DNA of 64,000 nt. Source: Solemya velum gill symbiont. GTDB lineage: Bacteria > Pseudomonadota > Gammaproteobacteria > Chromatiales > Chromatiaceae. The number at the start of each line of letters is the position of its first letter. The stretch's first letter is position 1. Shown here in pieces: positions 8,176 through 17,658 of the stretch. The stretch lies in the NCBI RefSeq assembly GCF_000787395.1, contig NZ_JRAA01000002.1:682001-746000 (forward strand), given 5' to 3'. A program made the translations under genes and the position numbers. A model generated the notes under the pieces. The model saw nothing but the letters and a program-made list of their open reading frames with translations. It was not told the DNA's origin and did no database searches.

Positions 8176-8961
8176 ATGAATCAGAAAGATACCTTTACAG
8201 TCGCCGGCCGCACTTTTACTTCCCGCTTGCTGGTTGGCACCGGCAAATACAAGGATATGGATGAGACCCGCGAGGCCATCAAGGCGAGCGGTGCCGAGGT
8301 GATTACCATCGCCGTACGCCGGACAAATATCGGCCAGGATGGTGATGCTGAGAATATTCTCGATGTACTGCCACCCACTGAATATACCTATCTGCCAAAC
8401 ACCGCAGGCTGCTATGACGCCAAGACCGCCGTGCGAACCTGTCAGCTTGCGCGCGAACTCCTGGATGGCCACAACCTGGTCAAACTCGAGGTACTGGGTG
8501 ACGAGAAGACCCTGTTTCCCGATGTTGCAGCAACCCTTGTTGCGGCCGAAGAGCTGATCAAAGATGGTTTCGATATCATGGTCTATACCAATGACGATCC
8601 CATCATGGCAAGGCGCTTCGAGGAGCTTGGCTGCGCCGCTGTCATGCCACTGGCTGCACCAATTGGTTCTGGCCTTGGTATTCGTAATCCGCTTAATATC
8701 CGTACCATTGTAGAAAATGCCAATCTCCCTGTACTTGTCGATGCCGGTGTTGGCACCGCGTCCGATGCAGCAATGGCGATGGAACTGGGCTGTGATGGCG
8801 TGTTGATGAACACGGCAATTGCAGCTGCAAAGAATCCTGTATTGATGGCATCTGCGATGAAAAAAGGTATCGAAGCAGGACGTGAGGCATTTCTGGCCGG
8901 GCGCATGCAGGCAAAACGTTTTGCCTCGGCATCTTCACCGGTTGACGGTCTCTTCTTCTGA
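8176..8961 (+). CDS. thiG: thiazole synthase ThiG
   Basis: A 261-residue TIM-barrel enzyme that condenses deoxyxylulose phosphate, dehydroglycine and ThiS-thiocarboxylate into the thiamine thiazole. Recognisable segments are [14 protein letters not shown], the Schiff-base region LVKLEVLGD, the phosphate-binding [12 protein letters not shown] and the barrel end [18 protein letters not shown]. Start at 8176 gives the usual family N-terminus ([14 protein letters not shown]); an earlier in-frame ATG at 8101 would add 25 residues unlike the family. It follows thiS, and folA begins 2 bases after its stop. Confidence 0.96.
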   Translation: MNQKDTFTVAGRTFTSRLLVGTGKYKDMDETREAIKASGAEVITIAVRRTNIGQDGDAENILDVLPPTEYTYLPNTAGCYDAKTAVRTCQLARELLDGHNLVKLEVLGDEKTLFPDVAATLVAAEELIKDGFDIMVYTNDDPIMARRFEELGCAAVMPLAAPIGSGLGIRNPLNIRTIVENANLPVLVDAGVGTASDAAMAMELGCDGVLMNTAIAAAKNPVLMASAMKKGIEAGREAFLAGRMQAKRFASASSPVDGLFF

Positions 8962-8963
8962 CC

Positions 8964-9455
8964 GTGGTACCGCATATATCAATCATCGCAGCGATGACGC
9001 GCAACCGCATCATCGGGCGTAACAACGAGTTGCCCTGGCACTTGCCTGCTGATCTGAAACATTTCAAGGCGCTCACCATGGGCAAGCCCATCATCATGGG
9101 ACGGAAGACCTGGGAATCACTCCCGGGCCTGTTGCCGGGACGTCAGCATATCGTCGTTACGCGTAATCCGGATTATGTCGCCGAAGATGCAACCATCGCC
9201 CTATCTCTCGATGAAGCGATAGCTGCAGCCGGTGATGTCCCCGAGGTTATGATTATCGGCGGCGCGAATGTCTACCAGCAGGCGATTGAGATTGCCGACA
9301 CCCTCTACATAACCAAAATTGATACTGAAGTGGACGGTGACGCCTCATTCCCGCCACTCGACAAGACTGTGTGGAAGCAGAGTCAGCATGAACCCCATAC
9401 TGCGGATGAGAAGAACCCGTACGATTACAGCTTTATCACCTATCGGCGAATCTAG
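8964..9455 (+). CDS. folA: dihydrofolate reductase FolA
   Basis: A 163-residue chromosomal-type dihydrofolate reductase making tetrahydrofolate with NADPH. Signature elements are present: ISIIAAMTRNRIIGRNNELP, then WHLPADLKHFKALT with the catalytic acid at Asp30, IIMGRKTWESL for NADPH binding, and IIGGANVYQQ. The start is GTG, 2 bases after the thiG stop, so it is probably translated by coupling. Co-location of thiSG and folA is a chance operon of cofactor genes rather than one pathway. A 153-bp inverted repeat follows the stop. Confidence 0.96.
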   Translation: MVPHISIIAAMTRNRIIGRNNELPWHLPADLKHFKALTMGKPIIMGRKTWESLPGLLPGRQHIVVTRNPDYVAEDATIALSLDEAIAAAGDVPEVMIIGGANVYQQAIEIADTLYITKIDTEVDGDASFPPLDKTVWKQSQHEPHTADEKNPYDYSFITYRRI

Positions 9456-9477
9456 TCAGAAGGTATCAAACCGGGGA

Positions 9478-9630
9478 TACACCCGTTTGCCTGGCTTGCC
9501 GTTGGCGGAGCCAGCGGAAAACCACGGGGTAAGCGAAAGAGTGTCTGAGCGAACGCAGTGAGCGAGTTCCTTTCGCGCCGTGGCTTGGAACGATCAGGCG
9601 CAGACAAGTCTAGCCAGGCAAACGGGTGTA
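9478..9630. repeat. 153-bp inverted-repeat element (MITE- or REP-like)
   Basis: Two perfect 19-base arms in inverted orientation, 9478-9496 (TACACCCGTTTGCCTGGCT) and 9612-9630, bound the element. Inside is a second nested stem: CCACGG (9522-9527) with CCGTGG (9578-9583), and GCGAAAG (9533-9539) with CTTTCGC (9570-9576), around a loop containing GAGCGAACGCAGTGAGCGAG. The whole can fold into one long hairpin. There is no coding sequence and no T-run. It lies between the convergent folA and kinase genes, a typical site for a non-autonomous element. I saw no second copy in the window. Confidence 0.7.
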
Positions 9631-9648
9631 GCGCCGTTCCTGCTGCTA

Positions 9649-10530
9649 TCAGGCAATAGTCTCAGCAAGCAGAGAATCGATCATCCCCTCTGCCTGGCCA
9701 AGGTAACCCGACCCGAACAGATTGAGATGATTGAGTATGTGGTAGAGGTTGTAGAGCTTCTTGCGTATCGGATAGCCGGCATCAAGCGGCCAGGCTGCAT
9801 TGTATGCCGCGTAGAACTCTCGTCCAAATCCACCAAACAGCTCGGTCATGGCGATATCCGCCTCGCGGTCACCAAAATAGAGTGCCGGGTCGAAAATAAC
9901 CGGATTGCCAGAGTCGTCATAACCGATGTTGCCACCCCACAGGTCGCCATGCAGCAGTGATGGCTGTGGCGCGTGATCAATCAGCAGGTGGAAACTCTCA
10001 AGCAGCTTTTCACCCTGTCTCTGCAAGCTACCCTGGTGTCCAGCAAGCTGCAACTGGTAGCCAAGGCGCTGCTCGCGCCAGAAATTGATCCAGGATTTAT
10101 TCCAGTCATTGAGCTGTGGAGTCGAACCGATGGTGTTATCGAGATTCCAGCCGAAGGCATCTGCTGTTTTTCTGTGCATCTTCGCCAGCTGCTCACCGGC
10201 AAGTGCCTGACTCTTCCCGGTACCACCACCGAACTCAATATACTCGAGAACCAGCCAGGAACTCGCCCCGCTCTCACCCGTGCTGACAGGGTGTGGTACG
10301 CGTATTGCTCCGGCGTCGACCATCTCCTGCAAGGCTGCCATTTCAGCTTCAAACATGGATAAAAGCGCCGACCTGTTGCACTTGACGAAGTAATCACGCT
10401 TACCGTCACTGAGTCGGTAAGCGGTGTTAATACAGCCGCCACCGACGGATGTTTTCCGCTGAATAGAAAAAGGGCTTCCAGTCGCTGCCGCTATCGCTTT
10501 TTCGACAGACTGCCAGTCAGGCTCAGACAC
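9649..10530 (-). CDS. fructosamine/ketosamine-3-kinase family protein
   Basis: A 293-residue kinase of the fructosamine-3-kinase (protein deglycation) family, related to aminoglycoside/choline kinases. The catalytic loop LLHGDLWGGNIG and the metal-binding IFDPALYFGDREADIA are intact, and the N-lobe has GGGCINTAYRL and FVKCN (ATP Lys). The start is GTG at 10530, whose GTGTCTGA overlaps the stop of the upstream HNH gene by 8 bases, indicating coupling. Bacterial members (E. coli YniA) are proposed to repair glycated amines; the substrate here is not known. Confidence 0.88.
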   Translation of the reverse strand: MSEPDWQSVEKAIAAATGSPFSIQRKTSVGGGCINTAYRLSDGKRDYFVKCNRSALLSMFEAEMAALQEMVDAGAIRVPHPVSTGESGASSWLVLEYIEFGGGTGKSQALAGEQLAKMHRKTADAFGWNLDNTIGSTPQLNDWNKSWINFWREQRLGYQLQLAGHQGSLQRQGEKLLESFHLLIDHAPQPSLLHGDLWGGNIGYDDSGNPVIFDPALYFGDREADIAMTELFGGFGREFYAAYNAAWPLDAGYPIRKKLYNLYHILNHLNLFGSGYLGQAEGMIDSLLAETIA

Positions 10531-11113
10531 AGAGCCGGTTATAGAGTGGGCTGGTACGCGGGAAGTGTGAACGCAGAAATTCCATCTGGTCTGCAAGTAC
10601 ATTGCGCCCCTGCAGAAAGACATATTCTGCATGTGTCGGTTTGAATGGAATCGCCATCAGTTCCATCTGTGCCTGTTCAGGTGTTCGCCCTGCCTTGTGG
10701 TTGTTACAGCGCACACAGGCTGTCACAACATTGCGCCAGTGATCCCTGCCGCCCTGGCTGATTGGCGTAACATGATCACGTGAGAGTGATGCACGCGGGA
10801 ATTCGTTACCGCAGTAGAGGCAGATATTGTCATCACGGCGAAACAGGGTGTCGTTACACAGGGGCGGTACATAATCATCACGCATTTTCTGAATTGCGTG
10901 ACTGTTGCCGTGGGTGGCGATAATCGAGTGCAGCTGCAGCTTGCTCTGCTTCCTGCTGATGGCGTTAATACCGCCATGAATCGTGAAAAGAGGCTGACCG
11001 ACCGTGTATGCAACATGATCCAGAAAGTAGAGCCTTGCGGCGTCACGGTAGCTGATCCACTCCAGTGGCATACCCGCAACATCTGTGCGAAGTATCTGCT
11101 GTTCGAGGTGCAT
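10523..11113 (-). CDS. HNH endonuclease family protein
   Basis: A 196-residue protein with a C-terminal HNH nuclease domain: zinc pair CLYCG, then the HNH core SRDHVTPISQGGRDHWRNVVTACVRCN in pieces (DHV, HWRNVV, CVRCNNHKAG). The N-terminal 90 residues look like the strand-rich region usual in stand-alone bacterial HNH proteins of this kind, which are widespread and of unknown role. ATG at 11113 is chosen because GGGAG sits 7 bases upstream. It overlaps the kinase gene. No methyltransferase or phage gene accompanies it, so it is probably not a restriction enzyme. Confidence 0.85.
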   Translation of the reverse strand: MHLEQQILRTDVAGMPLEWISYRDAARLYFLDHVAYTVGQPLFTIHGGINAISRKQSKLQLHSIIATHGNSHAIQKMRDDYVPPLCNDTLFRRDDNICLYCGNEFPRASLSRDHVTPISQGGRDHWRNVVTACVRCNNHKAGRTPEQAQMELMAIPFKPTHAEYVFLQGRNVLADQMEFLRSHFPRTSPLYNRLCV

Positions 11114-11216
11114 CAGGGTCTCCCGTTTCAAATCGGTTGCAGATACTTTCCATATTTTTCATGCTTTTGTCTACCCTGTTGCATGAAAATTGTGATCCGG
11201 GAAGTACGGACTCTGT

Positions 11217-12014
11217 CTAAAAGATCACCTCAAGTGAGTCGCCAATCGTTAACAAACCCCTGTCATCATGTACCAGGTTCTGGCCAAACATCACCTTGCT
11301 ACCCTCTTTGCGATAACGGCTCAATGTCATAAGTGGTTCAGCGCCCGTTCGCTTGCCGGTTTCCGGATCTACAGTTGTAATGACGCACCTGGAACAGGGC
11401 TTGACGACCCTGAATCCTGAATCTCCAATCTGAATTTCGCGCCATGTATCCTCAGCGAATGCATCACAGCCACTCACCACCAGGTTGGGTCTGAATCTCT
11501 TCATAGGAACCGGTTCAGCGAGACGCTGGTTGAGATCATCAAGAGATGCGGCAGAAATTAGTAGCAACGGAAATCCGTCTGCGAAACCAACCCGGTCACC
11601 CTGTTGCGCATAGCTTAGATCACACTGACGCAAAGCATCCGACGGGAACCAGACAAGATGGCAGGCTTCACCAACAGCGCGTGACAACCAATTGTCGACC
11701 TCATGGTCAATGTGCCACGCCTCGACCAGGTCATCCCACACCTTGACCTCAATTCGTTTCGAATCCACCGTCGCCGGAGGCACACAGCACTCACCCAGTT
11801 CGGGATGCTGCAGGCGTAATCCGTTATCATCAAGTGACGGCTGAATCAGTGCCATTTGTGCGCGAGTGCGCTGGGTAATAAAATGGCCGTTGGGTTTGAC
11901 CACCATCCAGCGGCGGTCACCTGCAAGGCCGAATTCATCCAGTTGGCCTTGCTGCAGGGAGATGCCTGCAAGAGACTTGACCGGGTAGATGTTGATTTCG
12001 CTTAGCCTGATCAT
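11217..12014 (-). CDS. MOSC domain protein (YcbX/mARC-like)
   Basis: A 265-residue protein with an N-terminal MOSC beta-barrel domain (residues 1-120, MIRLSEINIYPVKSLAG) and a C-terminal MOSC domain (about 130-262). The conserved PCSRCVITTVDPETG includes the Cys expected to ligate molybdenum of the cofactor. Relatives YcbX and mARC reduce N-hydroxylated compounds. It lacks the C-terminal 2Fe-2S ferredoxin domain of E. coli YcbX, so an external electron donor would be needed. ATG at 12014 is preceded by GGGG. It is divergent from the Mth938-like gene 34 bases away. Confidence 0.88.
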   Translation of the reverse strand: MIRLSEINIYPVKSLAGISLQQGQLDEFGLAGDRRWMVVKPNGHFITQRTRAQMALIQPSLDDNGLRLQHPELGECCVPPATVDSKRIEVKVWDDLVEAWHIDHEVDNWLSRAVGEACHLVWFPSDALRQCDLSYAQQGDRVGFADGFPLLLISAASLDDLNQRLAEPVPMKRFRPNLVVSGCDAFAEDTWREIQIGDSGFRVVKPCSRCVITTVDPETGKRTGAEPLMTLSRYRKEGSKVMFGQNLVHDDRGLLTIGDSLEVIF

Positions 12015-12048
12015 CACTGACCCCATAAAACAGAATAACGAGAGTGTA

Positions 12049-12411
12049 ATGCAATTTTCCGAGGAACAGGGCGAAGGCAACCTGATCGACAGCTACCAGC
12101 CAGGTAACCTGGTGATTAATGGCGTGACTTACCAGCAGAGCCTTGTCATCGATCGAAGCGGTTTCGAGTCCTGGCCGGTAAGGCTCGCCACTGAGATCAG
12201 CGGCGAAACGCTACAGCTTGCATTCGAACGTAAACCGGATGTCATTATTATCGGTACCGGTGAGAAGCAGTACTTCCCGCCCGCAGATATTCATCTGCCA
12301 ATGCTGCAGTTCGGTATCGGTATCGAAATTATGGACTCGGCCGCAGCTGCAAGGACTTATAACGTGCTTGTATCAGAAGGCCGTTCCGTTGTTGCCGCAA
12401 TTATCGTTTAG
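12049..12411 (+). CDS. Mth938-like domain (AAMDC/DUF498) protein
   Basis: A 120-residue protein of the Mth938 fold family. The motif [16 protein letters not shown] at the start and [14 protein letters not shown] in the middle are typical. Members occur in all domains of life and have no settled biochemical function; in bacteria they often adjoin membrane-insertion or respiratory genes. ATG at 12049 has GAGAG upstream. The last four bases overlap the end of rpoS on the opposite strand, so the two genes share their termini. Confidence 0.85.
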   Translation: MQFSEEQGEGNLIDSYQPGNLVINGVTYQQSLVIDRSGFESWPVRLATEISGETLQLAFERKPDVIIIGTGEKQYFPPADIHLPMLQFGIGIEIMDSAAAARTYNVLVSEGRSVVAAIIV

Positions 12412-13397
12412 TCAGTATTCAGAACGAGATCAGGCTGGTAACCCTGGTCCCTGAGCAATTTGCGCAAGCGGCGCAGTGCATCAATCTGGATCTGCCTGAC
12501 ACGTTCGCGCGTCACACCAAGTTCCGACGCGACCTGCTCGAGCGTCTGTACATCATGGTTGTGTAAACCGAAGCGACGCTCAACTACCATGCGCTGCTTG
12601 TCACTGAGCATCTCAAGCCACTCATCAACATGACCACGGATATCATCCTGCAGCAGCGTCTCACTCGGATCTGCCACGCCGAGGTCCGCAATCGTATCAA
12701 CCAGTGGGCGCTCCGCATCCTTGCCATAGGGAACGTCGACAGAGCCGGTGTGTTCGCTGAGACCAAGCATGCGACGTACATCATCCAGTGGCTTGTCGAG
12801 AAGTTCTGCAATCTCCCTCGGAGTTGGATCGTGGTCTACCTGCTGTGCTAGCTGACGGGAGGCACGCAATATCGAATTCATCTCTTTTACAATATGTACG
12901 GGTAGACGAATGGTGCGCGTCTGGTTCATGATACCGCGCTCAATGGTCTGGCGAATCCACCAGGTTGCATAGGTTGAGAAACGAAATCCGCGCTCTGGGT
13001 CAAACTTTTCGACTGCGCGGATCAGGCCAAGGTTGCCCTCTTCAATGAGATCGATAAGCGGCAAGCCGCGATTGAGATAACGGCGAGCAATCTTGACCAC
13101 CAGTCGTAGGTTGCAAACGATCATGCGCTGACGCGCTGCCTCGTCACCATCACGTGCTGCACGAGAAACCTCGATTTCCTCTTCAGCTGTCAGTAGCTTT
13201 ACTTCGCCAATCTCGTTGAGGTAGAGCCTGGTTGCATCCCGCTCATGATCACCCGAACCGTATGCAGGAGAAGCGGCCATGCGTGTCTTGGACTCATCAT
13301 GTTCCTCTACAACTTCAGGTTCAATGAGCCCTTCAAGTTCGTCGCTGTCGGAGTCAGAAAGCTCCGCAACGTTTTCATCCTCCTTATCCTCCGACAT
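12408..13397 (-). CDS. rpoS: RNA polymerase sigma factor RpoS
   Basis: A 329-residue sigma-38, master regulator of stationary phase and general stress. Region 1.2 begins [17 protein letters not shown], region 2 contains [20 protein letters not shown] and [10 protein letters not shown], and region 4.2 has the helix-turn-helix [20 protein letters not shown]. It also has the RpoS-type acidic N-terminus. ATG at 13397 is used rather than the TTG just before it. nlpD ends 19 bases upstream. In relatives, rpoS transcription starts inside nlpD, and that is likely here because no separate intergenic promoter space exists. Confidence 0.97.
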   Translation of the reverse strand: MSEDKEDENVAELSDSDSDELEGLIEPEVVEEHDESKTRMAASPAYGSGDHERDATRLYLNEIGEVKLLTAEEEIEVSRAARDGDEAARQRMIVCNLRLVVKIARRYLNRGLPLIDLIEEGNLGLIRAVEKFDPERGFRFSTYATWWIRQTIERGIMNQTRTIRLPVHIVKEMNSILRASRQLAQQVDHDPTPREIAELLDKPLDDVRRMLGLSEHTGSVDVPYGKDAERPLVDTIADLGVADPSETLLQDDIRGHVDEWLEMLSDKQRMVVERRFGLHNHDVQTLEQVASELGVTRERVRQIQIDALRRLRKLLRDQGYQPDLVLNTD

Positions 13398-13416
13398 CAA
13401 TCAGTTCTCGTCCTCT

Positions 13417-14262
13417 TTAGGGCAAATATGCCATTGGGTTGACGGGCTTGCCTTGACGACGTATTTCAAAGTGAAGAAGCGCTTCGCCTCCGTTCACTCC
13501 CATCTCGGCAACTGCGGCACCACGCTTGACCTTGTCCCCTTCCTTGACGAGTCGCTTCCTGTTGTAGGCGTATGCACTCAGATATTCTTTATTATGCTTG
13601 ATGATGATAAGTTCGCCATAGCCGACCAACCCGTCACCACTGTAGACAATCGTACCACCTTCTGCGGCCCTGACAACACGCCCTTCACTGCCCTTGATCT
13701 TGATACCTTTGCGAGACGGGTCAGAAGCGCTGAAACCCTGGGTCATCTTGCCTTTGACAGGCCAGCGCCACCTGAGTCCGCCCGCCTTCTTCTCAGCCGC
13801 CTTGGGTATCACATCCTTGGTTCTATTGCTTTTTGTTTGCGTGGCAACGATTGACTGCTTTTTGGTTGTCTGTTTAGTCGGTGTTTCGCTGCTCTGTTTT
13901 TCTTTGTCTGCAGAACCGGAAACCGGGGGGCTGAGCACAAGTTTCTGACCTGTCCTGATCCGGGTTGTATACATCCCATTCCACTCGATGATCTGTTCAG
14001 GCGACACACCATGACTGCGGCCAATTGAGTAGAGGGTATCGTCAGGCTTGACTGTATAAGTCGCAACCGGTGACCCTTTTGTGGCCACGTTTTTTTCAGG
14101 TGGCGCAGCTTGAGAAGAGATTACCGGGGCATACTGCCTGCCTTTAATAGAAGAACGACTCTCATAAGGAGCCTTCCAGGGCTCACTGCAAGCCACGAGC
14201 AGAACTGATGCCGATAATAATGCGGCAATCTTTCCTGCTCTGTTGACCGTAAGAAATCTCAT
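13417..14262 (-). CDS. nlpD: NlpD-like lipoprotein, LysM and degenerate LytM/M23 domains
   Basis: A 281-residue outer-membrane lipoprotein that activates cell-wall amidases during division. The lipobox LLVAC puts the lipidated Cys at residue 25. A LysM domain (about 88-131, YTVKPDDTLYSIGRSHGV) binds peptidoglycan. A low-complexity Lys/Thr linker follows. The C-terminal M23-like domain (about 175-281) lacks the zinc ligands of active LytM peptidases, which is normal for amidase activators. ATG at 14262 overlaps the yqaA-like stop (ATGA), giving translational coupling. rpoS lies directly downstream, the classic arrangement. Confidence 0.94.
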   Translation of the reverse strand: MRFLTVNRAGKIAALLSASVLLVACSEPWKAPYESRSSIKGRQYAPVISSQAAPPEKNVATKGSPVATYTVKPDDTLYSIGRSHGVSPEQIIEWNGMYTTRIRTGQKLVLSPPVSGSADKEKQSSETPTKQTTKKQSIVATQTKSNRTKDVIPKAAEKKAGGLRWRWPVKGKMTQGFSASDPSRKGIKIKGSEGRVVRAAEGGTIVYSGDGLVGYGELIIIKHNKEYLSAYAYNRKRLVKEGDKVKRGAAVAEMGVNGGEALLHFEIRRQGKPVNPMAYLP

Positions 14263-14849
14263 GCAGTACCCATCAGTTTGTAAACAGCAGCTCCTGCAAC
14301 GACCAGGATAACAAGCCCCCAACCCAGCCAGTCGACGATATGGTGCAGCTTCTCCTCCATCTTTTCGCCCCCCCATGCCATCAATAGGGCAACCAGGAAG
14401 AAACGACCGCCACGTCCAATAAATGAGGCAATCACGAATGGCAGAAATGCCATGCTGATGGCACCGGCGGTAATGGTAAATATCTTGTATGGAATCGGTG
14501 AAAAACCGGCAAGAAAGATTGCCCAGAATCCCCATGCATCGAACCAGTCGACAGCCTTGAGATAGCGGTCGTAGTATCCATACTGGTGTAACAATGGCTC
14601 AACCAGGTCGAACGCCAGCGTACCAATCAGGTAACCCGCGATGCCGCCGACAACCGAGGCCAGTGTCGTCAAAAAAGCGAACCAGACAGCCTTCTTTGGC
14701 CGCGCCAGGCTCATTGGTGCAAGCATCACATCCGGCGGTATCGGAAAAAAAGAGGACTCGGCAAAACTCAGGCCACTGAGGTAATAAGGCGCCTTATTGT
14801 GACGGGAGAGTTGAAGAACCCACTCGTAGAGTCGTGAGAAGATTCGCAT
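14259..14849 (-). CDS. yqaA: YqaA family inner-membrane protein (DedA/VTT domain)
   Basis: A 196-residue membrane protein of the SNARE-associated/VTT (DedA-like) superfamily, YqaA branch. The conserved SFAESSFFPIPPDVMLAPM and the later FSPIPYKIFTITAG are the two re-entrant loop motifs of the superfamily. Three to four hydrophobic segments follow (for example AFLTTLASVVGGIAGYLIG and GLVILVVAGAAVYKL). The family is linked to lipid carrier flipping and membrane homeostasis; the specific role is unknown. Its start overlaps the pcm stop (TGATG) and its stop overlaps the nlpD start, so it belongs to the surE-pcm-nlpD-rpoS operon. Confidence 0.9.
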   Translation of the reverse strand: MRIFSRLYEWVLQLSRHNKAPYYLSGLSFAESSFFPIPPDVMLAPMSLARPKKAVWFAFLTTLASVVGGIAGYLIGTLAFDLVEPLLHQYGYYDRYLKAVDWFDAWGFWAIFLAGFSPIPYKIFTITAGAISMAFLPFVIASFIGRGGRFFLVALLMAWGGEKMEEKLHHIVDWLGWGLVILVVAGAAVYKLMGTA

Positions 14850-15514
14850 CAGGAGATGCCCCCGAGCAGTGGCACGAAAATCACCCTTTCGAGAAACTCC
14901 TTGTCGTAGCCCTCTTGCGTACGTGTCACTTTGATCAAAATCTGTTCATCCTTATCACCAATTGGCATGATGATAACACCCCCGATACGCAGCTGCGATA
15001 CCAGCGCCTTGGGAATCCCCTCAGGTGCTGCAGTAACAATAATTCCGTCAAACGGTGCATGCTCGGGCAGGCCCATACCACCATCGCGATGGTAGGCGCG
15101 AATGTTACGCAGTCTGAGGCTACGGAAGCGGCTTGCTGCCTGTTTCTGAAGCGCCTTGATGCGTTCAACCGTGTAGACACGTTTCACCAATGGTGCAAGG
15201 ACCGCAGCCTGGTATCCGGAGCCCGTGCCCACCTCCAATACCTTCTCCATCGGTGATGTCTCAAGCAGAGCCTCTGTCATGCGTGCAACGATATAGGGCT
15301 GGGAGATTGTCTGTCCGAGGCCAATCGGCAGCGCTGTATCCTCGTAGGCACGGTGTGCCAGCGCTTCTTCGATAAACAGGTGTCTGGGCGTACTGCGCAT
15401 CACGCTGAGTACCGCCGGGTTATGAATACCCTGCTCCTTGAGACGGTCAATCAGTCGGTCACGCGTACGCTGTGATGTCATACCGATGCCACTGTGGCCG
15501 CTTGATGCAATCAC
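14849..15514 (-). CDS. pcm: protein-L-isoaspartate O-methyltransferase
   Basis: A 221-residue methyltransferase that repairs isoaspartyl residues in ageing proteins using S-adenosylmethionine. Motif I is [16 protein letters not shown], preceded by the family signature [32 protein letters not shown] is the post-motif strand. The GTG start at 15514 overlaps the surE stop (GTGA). The pairing with surE and the position upstream of nlpD-rpoS are conserved in gammaproteobacteria and fit stationary-phase survival. Confidence 0.96.
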   Translation of the reverse strand: MIASSGHSGIGMTSQRTRDRLIDRLKEQGIHNPAVLSVMRSTPRHLFIEEALAHRAYEDTALPIGLGQTISQPYIVARMTEALLETSPMEKVLEVGTGSGYQAAVLAPLVKRVYTVERIKALQKQAASRFRSLRLRNIRAYHRDGGMGLPEHAPFDGIIVTAAPEGIPKALVSQLRIGGVIIMPIGDKDEQILIKVTRTQEGYDKEFLERVIFVPLLGGIS

Positions 15515-16266
15515 AAGGAAACCTCGCTTATCCAGTCACCTGTTGTCTTCAATGCCGCATGGTGGGTCAGGTCAACCTGCAGTGGTGTCACCGAAACATA
15601 GCCGTTACGCAATGCATGGAAATCAGTCCCCTCGCCTGCATCCTGTTCAGGTCCCGGGGGACCAACCCAGTAGATCGGCTTGCCACGCGGATCGGTTGTC
15701 CTGACGACCGGTTCAGCCTTGTGACGATGACCAAGGCGGGTCGCCCTGATACCTCGAATCTCCTCGAGAGGAAGATCGGGCACATTGACATTGAGCATCA
15801 CCGCTTCAGATGTATGACTGCCATCGACAAGAGAGTTGATCAACTGTAAAACAACGTGAGCTGCTGTCTGCAAGTGCGATGGAGTGAAAGAGTTGATTGA
15901 TACTGCCATCGACGGAAAACCGAGAAAACGTCCCTCAGTCGCTGCGGCGACTGTTCCTGAATAGAGCACATCGTCGCCGAGATTCGCGCCGAGATTGATA
16001 CCTGCAATGACGATATCCGGCTCCTCTTCAAGCAAACCTGTAATGGCAAGATGCACGCAATCGGTCGGCGTGCCATTGACACTGTAATAGCCATTTGGCT
16101 GCAGGCCCGCACGTAAAGGAGAATCCAGTGTCAAAGAATTGGAGGCACCACTACGATCCCGGTCTGGTGCAACCACGAACACGTCACCCGTCTGTTGCAG
16201 GGTGTCGGCAAGTGTGACAAGACCCGGTGACTGGTATCCATCATCATTACTAACCAGGATTTTCAT
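15511..16266 (-). CDS. surE: 5'/3'-nucleotidase SurE
   Basis: A 251-residue metal-dependent survival nucleotidase acting on nucleoside monophosphates. The metal-binding N-terminus [10 protein letters not shown] is intact, as are the later [25 protein letters not shown] and [12 protein letters not shown]-type segment (here [20 protein letters not shown]). Start at 16266 gives the canonical N-terminus; an upstream in-frame codon would add 13 unrelated residues. It is first of the surE-pcm-yqaA-nlpD-rpoS operon, in which every junction up to nlpD overlaps. Confidence 0.96.
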   Translation of the reverse strand: MKILVSNDDGYQSPGLVTLADTLQQTGDVFVVAPDRDRSGASNSLTLDSPLRAGLQPNGYYSVNGTPTDCVHLAITGLLEEEPDIVIAGINLGANLGDDVLYSGTVAAATEGRFLGFPSMAVSINSFTPSHLQTAAHVVLQLINSLVDGSHTSEAVMLNVNVPDLPLEEIRGIRATRLGHRHKAEPVVRTTDPRGKPIYWVGPPGPEQDAGEGTDFHALRNGYVSVTPLQVDLTHHAALKTTGDWISEVSL

Positions 16267-16344
16267 TTGGTGCGCGAACTTGGCAAAATTGCAGAATCCT
16301 CTCAATCAGGACAATATACTGGAAAACCGGAGTAAAGGCATCCC

Positions 16345-16866
16345 GTGAACGATGACAAAAAGAATCAGGATCTTGATCTCTTTCTCGAAGAGATGAAAGG
16401 CGTCAAGCAGCTGAAACAGGAGCGCATCGACCCCTTCAGGAAGAAGTTGCGCCCTGAGCCCCTGCTCAAAAAACCGGAAGAGGAGGAAGACACCCTTGCC
16501 GACCTCAATATCGAAACACCCGATTTTCTCGATTTTCAGCGCCCCGGTGTGCAAAACCGACTCTACCAGGACCTGAAACGCGGCCTGTTACCACCTGAAG
16601 CAACTCTCGATCTGCACGGCATGCGCGTAGTCGAGGCGCGCAAGGCATTGTTGAAATTCCTCACCCAGGCTGCCCACAGGCACTACCGCACAATTCGTAT
16701 CGTCCACGGCAAGGGGCGTGGCTCTGCAACCCAGCCGGTTCTCAAGCAGAAGGTCAACCAGTGGCTAAGGCAACGCGATGATATATTGGCATTTACCACG
16801 GCGCCAAGATGGGATGGTGGTACGGGTGCGGCTTATGTCCTGTTATCCAAAAAGCACTGGGATTAG
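16345..16866 (+). CDS. Smr domain (MutS2-type) protein
   Basis: A 173-residue protein with a charged, helical N-terminus (1-80, rich in Lys/Glu) and a C-terminal Smr domain (about 90-172). The hallmark LDLHGMRVVEARKAL and the substrate loop RIVHGKGRGS are intact. Smr domains are nicking endonucleases or RNases; stand-alone proteobacterial members resemble E. coli YdaL/SmrA or SmrB, the latter acting on collided ribosomes. The start is GTG, with GGAGTAAAGG upstream. It is divergent from surE and convergent with the IMPase-like gene. Confidence 0.88.
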   Translation: MNDDKKNQDLDLFLEEMKGVKQLKQERIDPFRKKLRPEPLLKKPEEEEDTLADLNIETPDFLDFQRPGVQNRLYQDLKRGLLPPEATLDLHGMRVVEARKALLKFLTQAAHRHYRTIRIVHGKGRGSATQPVLKQKVNQWLRQRDDILAFTTAPRWDGGTGAAYVLLSKKHWD

Positions 16867-16869
16867 TAA

Positions 16870-17658
16870 TTATCCCGGAATGCCGAGCCATTTTATCCAT
16901 GCATCAAAGAGATGCTGATCGACTGCACCAACTGCTGATCGCTTCTCCAGGCGATTAACAAATAGCGTCTCACCCTCAAGCGTTGTTGTTTGACATCCGG
17001 CTTCATTGCAGACCAGACTTCCGGCACCATAATCCCACAGGCTGGAAGCACCATGAAGGTAGAGATGCACACGGCCCGTGGCAAGCCAGCAAAGATCCAA
17101 TGCAACTGAACCGAAACTGCGCTGTGACGCATAAGGTATCTCGGTGACAAGTCTTGCAGCAAGCTGAGGGGGCAAGCGTTTGAAATCGATCAGTGCACTC
17201 GTCTGCTTCAGCGAGAGACCGGTATCACGTGCCTGCAATCGCTTTCCGTTAAGAAATGCACCTCTGCCCTGCCCGGCAGTATACAGCTCGTCTCTAAGTG
17301 GATCGTACACAATTCCATGTGTCACACGACCACTTTGAATCAACGACAGCGAGATACAGAAGTAGGGTACACCCGAGACAAAATTGGTCGTGCCATCAAG
17401 TGGATCAAGGCAGAAGAGCGGCTCACCCGAAGCAAGCAGGCTCTCCTGTTGCTGTGCGGACATCTCCTCACCGAGGAAACCAATGTGCGGATAATCCTGC
17501 TCAAGGCGACTGGCAACAAGACGTTGCGATTCAAGATCAGCCTCGGTAACAAGTGAACCGTCGGGTTTGACACCCGGTTCAATCTGCGCAAAGCGCGGCA
17601 ACAACTCCTGCTGCGCGACTGATTTCAGTAGCGCAGCAATAGAAGTAACATCGATCAT
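16870..17658 (-). CDS. inositol monophosphatase family protein
   Basis: A 262-residue Mg-dependent phosphatase of the SuhB/CysQ superfamily. Metal ligands are in FLGEEMS, in [10 protein letters not shown] and in [15 protein letters not shown]. The variation in the last motif (WDYGAG against WDxAAG) and the overall form differ from SuhB, so the substrate could be inositol phosphate, a histidinol-phosphate-like compound or a nucleotide; I cannot choose. Its start overlaps the ilvD stop by 4 bases (ATGA), so it is coupled to ilvD. Confidence 0.88.
   Translation of the reverse strand: MIDVTSIAALLKSVAQQELLPRFAQIEPGVKPDGSLVTEADLESQRLVASRLEQDYPHIGFLGEEMSAQQQESLLASGEPLFCLDPLDGTTNFVSGVPYFCISLSLIQSGRVTHGIVYDPLRDELYTAGQGRGAFLNGKRLQARDTGLSLKQTSALIDFKRLPPQLAARLVTEIPYASQRSFGSVALDLCWLATGRVHLYLHGASSLWDYGAGSLVCNEAGCQTTTLEGETLFVNRLEKRSAVGAVDQHLFDAWIKWLGIPG

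Noticed and set aside
9478-9630. CRISPR array or rho-independent terminator
   Set aside because: There is one inverted repeat, not regularly spaced direct repeats, and no T-run follows the stem.
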